Below are positions 58,860 to 64,000 of a stretch of DNA of 64,000 nt, piece by piece. The DNA comes from an uncultured bacterium (GTDB lineage Bacteria; Myxococcota_A; Bradymonadia; Bradymonadales; Bradymonadaceae): assembly GCA_937981985.1 (NCBI GenBank), contig CALJNB010000039.1:40923-104922 (forward strand), given 5' to 3'. Each line of letters starts with the position of its first letter. Position 1 is the stretch's first letter. A model generated the notes under the pieces. It saw only the letters and a list, made by a program, of their open reading frames with translations. It was not told where the DNA came from and searched no databases. Both the position numbers and the translations under genes were made by a program.

Positions 58860-61016
58860 ATGAAAGAAAAAATCTGGAAATTTCTCCGACCTTTTTCAGG
58901 TCTCGTAATAGGTTCACTTTACCTATTTGGAATCGCAAATATTTTTAAAACACAGCCCTGGTCAATGGCAATATATTGGCTGCTGCCTTTTCTTGTTTTT
59001 CTGGGACTGGGTCCTCACCTTCTCAGAAAAATAAATCGAAAATTCATAAACGTACCGGCGATAATATTTGGGCCCACAGCCGCGCTGGCCGCTTTCCTTT
59101 TTTGTTGTGCTATAGCCACGGGACCTCTGGATGGCATTCCAAAAATCCAAGATGAAATTAACTATTTTTTCCAAGCAACGATTCTTAACTCGGGCAGCTT
59201 CTCGGTTAATTCTCATCCCCTAGCGGATTTTTTCCAATACCGCTTTTTCGTAAACGACGGAAAAATGTACAGCCTTTTTCAACCCGGCTGGCCCCTATTG
59301 TTAGGTTTGGGGCAACGACTCGGAGCGCCGTGGATAATGGGTCCTATCATGGGCGGGCTAAGTGTCCTTTTTTTCTTCGGTATCGCGCGACGCCTATTTG
59401 GGGAATCTGTCGGACGGTGGTCGGTTATGGTCCTTGTCGGGTGCACCACCTTCCTCTTTCAATCAGCTTCGATGATGGCGCACGGTCCGGCCCTAGCTTT
59501 TTGTTTAATCGCATTTTACGGCTGCGTCAGGGGATTTGAAAACGGGCAATCACGATGGTTCTTACTTGCTGGTCTTTCAGCGGGTGCACTCTTCTCTATA
59601 CGTGCAGCAACTACCGTTGCGCTAACGCTTCCGGTTACGTTGACCGGACTCTTTATGGTTTTTCAAAAAAAAATCCACCCGAAAAATGTGTTGTTCTTAA
59701 TATTGGGTTTTCTGCCGGGTGCACTATTCCAAGCCTTCTATAACCTCTCTTTATCAGGGTCCCTTTTTACATTTCCGCAAGACCATTATTTCAACTTAAC
59801 CGAGGCCACAAAAAATTGTCATAGGTTGGGAATCGGAGATGGCATTGGTTGTAGATATGAACATGGGCCAGACTTGGGAAAAAATGGATTCACTTTTCGG
59901 CGTGCAATAGAAGTAACCCGCATTCGACTTGAATCTTTTCGCTTTGATTTATTCGGATTGGGATTCGGGGCACTATTTGTCTTTTTGCCTTGGTTAAACA
60001 GAAGCGCAAAAGCAAAATATCTCATTTTGGCAATGCCGATAAGCCTTATGTCGGTTTACTTTTTTTACTATTATCACGCCGGTAGTCGCTATTATTTCGA
60101 AAGCATTCCTTTTTGTATTCTTCTCGTCGTTCTGGGAGGCAAATGTGTTCTGGAGACGATACGCGATCCGGAAGATAAACACGCAGATTCTCTCGAAAAA
60201 AAGAGCGAAACTAAGATGGAGGCGCTTAAAGAGCGTTTCGTTTACGCGTTCGTTTTGACCGCTTTCTTCACGGCCGTCGCGTTCAATCTAAACGTAAAAC
60301 TACCCACTAAATGGAAACAATATCTAGGTTATTGGAAGCATCACAAAAACGTTGCGAGCGCAATTCTCAAAGCAGATTTGAAGAATGCCGTTATTCTCGT
60401 ACCGCCGGTGTCTCGAATGTACTGGACCGGCTTCTGGTTGAATAACGCGAATTTAGACGGCGAATATATCGTCGCGCTCGATCAAGGAAATGCAGTTAAC
60501 ACGCAATTGGCAACCTATTATCCTGAACGTGAATTCTATAAGATCAACCATAGAGGTAAGCTTCGTAAAATTAGATTGAGCCCGAATCCCAAAAAGATCA
60601 CCATAGAAGCGGAAACAAAGTTCCCCGTTCCGATTCGGAAAGAAGGATATGCGCTTGCTCAAAACATGCGCCCTTGGAAGATCCCCGGTTCACAGCTCCT
60701 CTTTGAGGCGAAAACGAGCGGTGCGTTTATGACCTTTAACCAATATATTTTCGAAGACGGTAATTACCAAGTGAGCGCTGTGTTCGGGAATGGACCCGAT
60801 TATGGGATTTTTAATATCGAAATAGGGGGCAAACCTTTGCTTCCTTTCTACGATGGATTTAGTAAAAAAGTAGAAATGAAAAAATGGAAGTCAACCTCAT
60901 CTATTAAGCTAAAAAAGGGCCTGAGCAGTATTACGCTCCGAGTTAACGCAAAGAACGCGGCATCGAAATCTTTCGTGGCTGGAATCGACAAAATCGTACT
61001 AGAAAAAATCGACTAA
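58860..61016 (+). CDS. GT-C-type membrane glycosyltransferase-like protein
   Basis: 718 residues. About ten to twelve transmembrane helices in the first 430 residues, with a periplasmic loop after the second or third helix containing IQDEINYFFQATILNSGSF: the Asp-Glu pair is the expected catalytic acid of GT39/GT83-type enzymes that use lipid-linked sugars. Three long amphipathic or soluble parts follow (about 450-718). Typical of Myxococcota-like envelope biosynthesis. Substrate not assignable. Confidence 0.75.
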   Translation: MKEKIWKFLRPFSGLVIGSLYLFGIANIFKTQPWSMAIYWLLPFLVFLGLGPHLLRKINRKFINVPAIIFGPTAALAAFLFCCAIATGPLDGIPKIQDEINYFFQATILNSGSFSVNSHPLADFFQYRFFVNDGKMYSLFQPGWPLLLGLGQRLGAPWIMGPIMGGLSVLFFFGIARRLFGESVGRWSVMVLVGCTTFLFQSASMMAHGPALAFCLIAFYGCVRGFENGQSRWFLLAGLSAGALFSIRAATTVALTLPVTLTGLFMVFQKKIHPKNVLFLILGFLPGALFQAFYNLSLSGSLFTFPQDHYFNLTEATKNCHRLGIGDGIGCRYEHGPDLGKNGFTFRRAIEVTRIRLESFRFDLFGLGFGALFVFLPWLNRSAKAKYLILAMPISLMSVYFFYYYHAGSRYYFESIPFCILLVVLGGKCVLETIRDPEDKHADSLEKKSETKMEALKERFVYAFVLTAFFTAVAFNLNVKLPTKWKQYLGYWKHHKNVASAILKADLKNAVILVPPVSRMYWTGFWLNNANLDGEYIVALDQGNAVNTQLATYYPEREFYKINHRGKLRKIRLSPNPKKITIEAETKFPVPIRKEGYALAQNMRPWKIPGSQLLFEAKTSGAFMTFNQYIFEDGNYQVSAVFGNGPDYGIFNIEIGGKPLLPFYDGFSKKVEMKKWKSTSSIKLKKGLSSITLRVNAKNAASKSFVAGIDKIVLEKID

Positions 61017-61137
61017 ATAATCATCAACTCCTAATGACACCGAATGGGATGAGCCTTATACAGACCTAATAGTCACGTTAACACATGCTATCCCGAGCCA
61101 CTAACCCACGCCACGTTCAACAATATTGAGAAATGAA

Positions 61138-62304
61138 ATGTTAAAAATGTTCACATCTATAGCGGTCATTGGGCTGGGAAGAATTGGTTTACCCACCGCG
61201 CTAATCGTAGCTGAAAAACATGAGACCGTTTCGGGCGTCGATAAGAACGTGGATTATATCGCCTCTCTAAATGAAGGTGTTTTGCCCTTCTTGGAGGAAG
61301 GTCTCAAGAGTCGTTTCGAAGATACACAACTCATCTTCACAACCGAATTTATCGCCGCAGAACTCTATATTGTAGCGATACCCACCTTAGGTCTGTCCGG
61401 TTGCTTTGAGACAATCCTAATCGAACAAACGCTCAAAAAAATTGAGGCCATCTCGCCAAATTCCTTAGTTATTATCGAATCCACCTTACCTATAGGTGCG
61501 GTCGAACGACTTGCCGAACAATTCAAAGGAGGTCTCGTCTATTGTCCTGAACGAGTCGCCCCTGGGTCAGTTTTTCACGAACTATCCACGGTCCCGAGAT
61601 GTATCGCTTCAAAAAATGAAAACGCTTTGAAAAAAGCGAGCACATTCTACGACTCCTTAGGGATCTCAACGTTGGTGACATCTACAAAAATAGCTGAAAC
61701 GGTGAAGCTTTCAGAGAACGCATTTCGTGACGCCAATATCGCTTTTGCAAACCGGCTTTCCGAAATCTGCGCCGAAAACCAAACCGACGTACGCCAAGTC
61801 GTTGAAATTGCAAACACCCATCCGCGCGTAAACATATTAACTCCCGGTTTAGGAGCAGGCGGAGCGTGCCTTGCACCCTCGACGCGTACCCTAGATTCGG
61901 GCTCCCTATTCGGCGCCATTCGAAGCACCAATGAAGGTCAGATTGAACGGGTTCTGAAAACGCTTCAACACCATCGAATACGATCCGTGGCGCTATGGGG
62001 AATCAGCTACAAAGCAGATTGTGACGATCTTCGTTTTTCAAAAGCAATGGATCTAAAAGAACTTCTCGAATCGAATCATATCGACGTCAAAATTTGGGAC
62101 CCCGTAGCGAAGATGGGTAACTTTTCCGAATCGCTAAACTCGGACGCAATTGTTTTTGGAGTTCCGCATCGCGCTTTTAAGGATGAAAATTTGCCGCAAA
62201 AAACACGCAAAGCGAGTCAAATCAAATATCTTATCGATATTGTCCACGCGATCGACATTCAGGTGTGGAATAAAGAAGGTTTTTCCTGTATCTGCGCTTC
62301 GTAA
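61138..62304 (+). CDS. Nucleotide-sugar dehydrogenase, divergent (WecC/UGD family)
   Basis: 388 residues, ATG at 61138 (a TTG at 61126 is an alternative). N-terminal NAD-binding IAVIGLGRIGLPTALIVAEK; central IIESTLPIGAVE; YCPERVAPGS; the active-site Cys is in LGAGGACLAPSTRT, where the usual GxGGHCIPxDP loses the His and the DP. The third domain SVALWGISYKADCDDLRFSK is intact. Oxidises C6 of a UDP-sugar in two steps, if active. Twenty-six bases before a canonical paralogue. Confidence 0.8.
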   Translation: MLKMFTSIAVIGLGRIGLPTALIVAEKHETVSGVDKNVDYIASLNEGVLPFLEEGLKSRFEDTQLIFTTEFIAAELYIVAIPTLGLSGCFETILIEQTLKKIEAISPNSLVIIESTLPIGAVERLAEQFKGGLVYCPERVAPGSVFHELSTVPRCIASKNENALKKASTFYDSLGISTLVTSTKIAETVKLSENAFRDANIAFANRLSEICAENQTDVRQVVEIANTHPRVNILTPGLGAGGACLAPSTRTLDSGSLFGAIRSTNEGQIERVLKTLQHHRIRSVALWGISYKADCDDLRFSKAMDLKELLESNHIDVKIWDPVAKMGNFSESLNSDAIVFGVPHRAFKDENLPQKTRKASQIKYLIDIVHAIDIQVWNKEGFSCICAS

Positions 62305-62330
62305 AACACCACTTTATGTGAGATTGATAA

Positions 62331-63641
62331 ATGACTGAAATCAAAGGCGCCGCCGCCCTCAAGACAAAAATCGCAAACAAAGAAGCAACCGTAGTTGTAA
62401 TCGGACAAGGTTATGTAGGACTACCGCTTGCGATGGAACTCGTGGAAGCCGGTTTCAAATGTATCGGAATTGATACCAATCAAAGTCGTGTGGACCAACT
62501 TAACCGCGCGGAAAGTTATATTTTTGATATTTCAGATGAGCAATTGAAGAACGCGATCGATCGAGGCCTTTACTCGGCGACCACAAAATATGAGGTCGTC
62601 AAAGACGCTGATATCGTCTCTATTTGCGTTCCCACACCACTTCGTAAGACACGCGACCCGGATATCAGCTACATCCAGGCATCCTCAACCAGCATGGCCC
62701 CATTTTTAAGTGGGCCCGTTTTAGTCATATTGGAATCCACCACCTATCCGGGAACCACCGAGGAAGTATTGGTTCCACTCCTTGAAACCGGAAACTGCAA
62801 GCTAGATGTCGATTTATTCGTAGCTTTCTCGCCAGAACGCGTTGATCCAGGCAATGCCAAATATGGACTTAAAAACACACCCAAAGTTGTCGGTGGCGTA
62901 AGCGAACAGTCGACCGAACTTATCACTGCTTTTTACACAGAAGTTGTCGATCTCGTTCATCCCGTACGTTCATCACGCGAGGCCGAGTTAGTCAAATTAC
63001 TAGAGAACACTTTTCGAGCCGTTAACATCGCTTTGGTCAATGAGATGGCGATGATGTGTGATCGTATGAATATAGATATCTGGAACGTAATCGAAGCGGC
63101 AGCATCGAAACCTTTCGGATATATGCCATTTTATCCAGGCCCAGGAATTGGTGGACATTGCATTCCCTTGGATCCTAGTTACTTGTCGTGGAAAGCCAAG
63201 TCCTTCGGTTTCTATAATCGATTTATCGAACTTGCCACCGATGTAAACGGTAACATGCCACAATTCGTGACCCAGAAGTTGGTTCGCGTCTTAAATACAC
63301 ACAAAAAGAGTCTGAACGGCGCGAAAGTTCTTCTGCTTGGTGTAGCTTATAAATCTAACATTAACGATTTACGCGAATCTCCTGCTTTGGACATCTGGCA
63401 AATCTTAACCAAAGAATGGGGAGCCGACCTCTCCTACCATGATCCCTATATCGACAGAATTCCCTCATTTGACGCGTCATCAAAAGCATTGACTGCGGAC
63501 TTGGTTAGCTCTGCCGATATAGTAATTATTACAACGAATCATAAAGGTGTCGATTATGACCTCGTGGTTGAACACGCGTCACTCATTCTTGACACCCGAA
63601 ACACACTTCCGGATAACATCGAAAACGTTGTTCGCCTCTAG
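62331..63641 (+). CDS. UDP-N-acetylglucosamine 6-dehydrogenase-like (WbpA)
   Basis: 436 residues. Complete family signature: VVVIGQGYVGLPLAMELVEA, STTYPGTTEE, AFSPERVDPGN, active-site PGPGIGGHCIPLDPSYLSWK and LLLGVAYKSNINDLRESPAL. Closest pattern is WbpA/TviB-type UDP-GlcNAc 6-dehydrogenase, providing UDP-GlcNAcA for surface polysaccharide. UDP-glucose dehydrogenase is the alternative. Confidence 0.88.
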   Translation: MTEIKGAAALKTKIANKEATVVVIGQGYVGLPLAMELVEAGFKCIGIDTNQSRVDQLNRAESYIFDISDEQLKNAIDRGLYSATTKYEVVKDADIVSICVPTPLRKTRDPDISYIQASSTSMAPFLSGPVLVILESTTYPGTTEEVLVPLLETGNCKLDVDLFVAFSPERVDPGNAKYGLKNTPKVVGGVSEQSTELITAFYTEVVDLVHPVRSSREAELVKLLENTFRAVNIALVNEMAMMCDRMNIDIWNVIEAAASKPFGYMPFYPGPGIGGHCIPLDPSYLSWKAKSFGFYNRFIELATDVNGNMPQFVTQKLVRVLNTHKKSLNGAKVLLLGVAYKSNINDLRESPALDIWQILTKEWGADLSYHDPYIDRIPSFDASSKALTADLVSSADIVIITTNHKGVDYDLVVEHASLILDTRNTLPDNIENVVRL

Positions 63642-63716
63642 AATAGAGCGCGAAAGCAATACTCCTCAATGCGAATAACACGGTCATATACTCAAAGAGT
63701 AATTGACCTTATATTG

Positions 63717-63744
63717 TTGCTCGAGTGCGGATTCATGATATAAA
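63717..63744 (+). promoter_or_regulatory. Sigma-70-like promoter before the last gene
   Basis: TTGCTC (63717-63722), 16-base spacer, TATAAA (63739-63744) preceded by TG at the extended -10 position. It lies 39 bases upstream of the ATG at 63783. Confidence 0.5.
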
Positions 63745-63782
63745 ATTGCAAGAAATTAAATTCATGTTGTTGACGGCTCAAA

Positions 63783-64000
63783 ATGAAAAACGCAAACACG
63801 CTTTGGCTATGCCTCCTGTTCCTGAGTATTCCTTACACGGCCTGGTCTCAAACCACCGAATTAAGTGTGGAAACTTTCGAACCTGAATCCACCCAAAAAA
63901 CGGCTATCCTAAATATCGCCACATCAGAAGTTCTACCTAGTGGCATCCCTTCGGTCGGCGTCTTTTTTCACTTTGTTGATGATGCTGTCGAACTCAGGCG
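63783..64000 (+). CDS. Secreted protein, possibly OmpA-family (partial, cut by window end)
   Basis: First 72 codons. Signal peptide MKNANTLWLCLLFLSIPYTA then WSQ. The mature start (ELSVETFEPES, then LPSGIPSVGVFFHFVDDAVE) resembles the N-terminal barrel-like region of myxobacterial OmpA-type outer-membrane proteins. The assignment is by pattern only. The rest lies beyond the window. Confidence 0.55.
   Translation, partial: MKNANTLWLCLLFLSIPYTAWSQTTELSVETFEPESTQKTAILNIATSEVLPSGIPSVGVFFHFVDDAVELR

Overview
The window looks like a chromosomal segment of a low-to-mid GC, Gram-negative deltaproteobacterium-like organism, most plausibly Bradymonadales/Myxococcota. Three things point that way: two secreted proteins with a MYXO-CTERM-like tail (Cys-Ser, hydrophobic helix, Arg-Arg-Lys); lipoproteins with Asn/Thr-rich 8-residue repeats followed by Cys-rich modules; and many signal peptides and outer-membrane barrels. 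The taxonomic assignment is inference. No insertion sequence, prophage or CRISPR array is visible.

Layout. (1) 1-7662, minus strand: the S10/spc ribosomal-protein operon from rpsJ to the first 58 codons of rpsE, in canonical order except that rplC (L3) is absent between rpsJ and rplD. (2) 7881-12753: yaaA, an outer-membrane barrel, a P-loop ATPase overlapping a membrane-anchored arrestin-like protein, a PPC-domain protein and a Nudix hydrolase. (3) 12966-19546: a MYXO-CTERM protein, a coiled-coil protein, a WYL-domain protein, then 2-aminomuconate semialdehyde dehydrogenase, 2-aminomuconate deaminase and a triple-FHA ABCG-type transporter, with start/stop overlaps or short gaps. (4) 19632-34821: lipoproteins, a 931-residue thrombospondin-type-3 repeat protein, a SNF2 ATPase with an N-terminal membrane segment, a protein with three tandem DsbA-like domains, a Gfo/Idh oxidoreductase and a lipoprotein serpin. 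(5) 35033-38707: an HU-family protein, the lysine-fermentation pair kce-kal, a DUF4846 protein and a CAU-anticodon tRNA. (6) 38845-48362: a zinc-ribbon coiled-coil protein, RecQ, a DUF2064 protein, a continuous ORF joining a sodium/solute symporter to an outer-membrane barrel, a dienoyl-CoA-isomerase-like crotonase and two lipoproteins. (7) 48388-57564, minus strand: nine genes with start/stop overlaps at every junction (polyprenyl synthase, GbsR-like regulator, DAHP synthase, menG, menF, menD, menA, menC, menE), linking chorismate supply, the prenyl tail and menaquinone head-group synthesis; menB and menH are not in the window. (8) 57776-64000: an unknown helical protein, a GT-C-type membrane glycosyltransferase, two UDP-sugar dehydrogenases and the start of a secreted, possibly OmpA-type, protein.

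The strongest novelty candidates are the symporter-barrel fusion with an internal signal peptide (42807-45476), the missing rplC, the operator-like repeat array upstream of the menaquinone operon, the triple DsbA protein, the lipoprotein serpin, and a strong minus-strand terminator at 39.7 kb with no gene in front of it.
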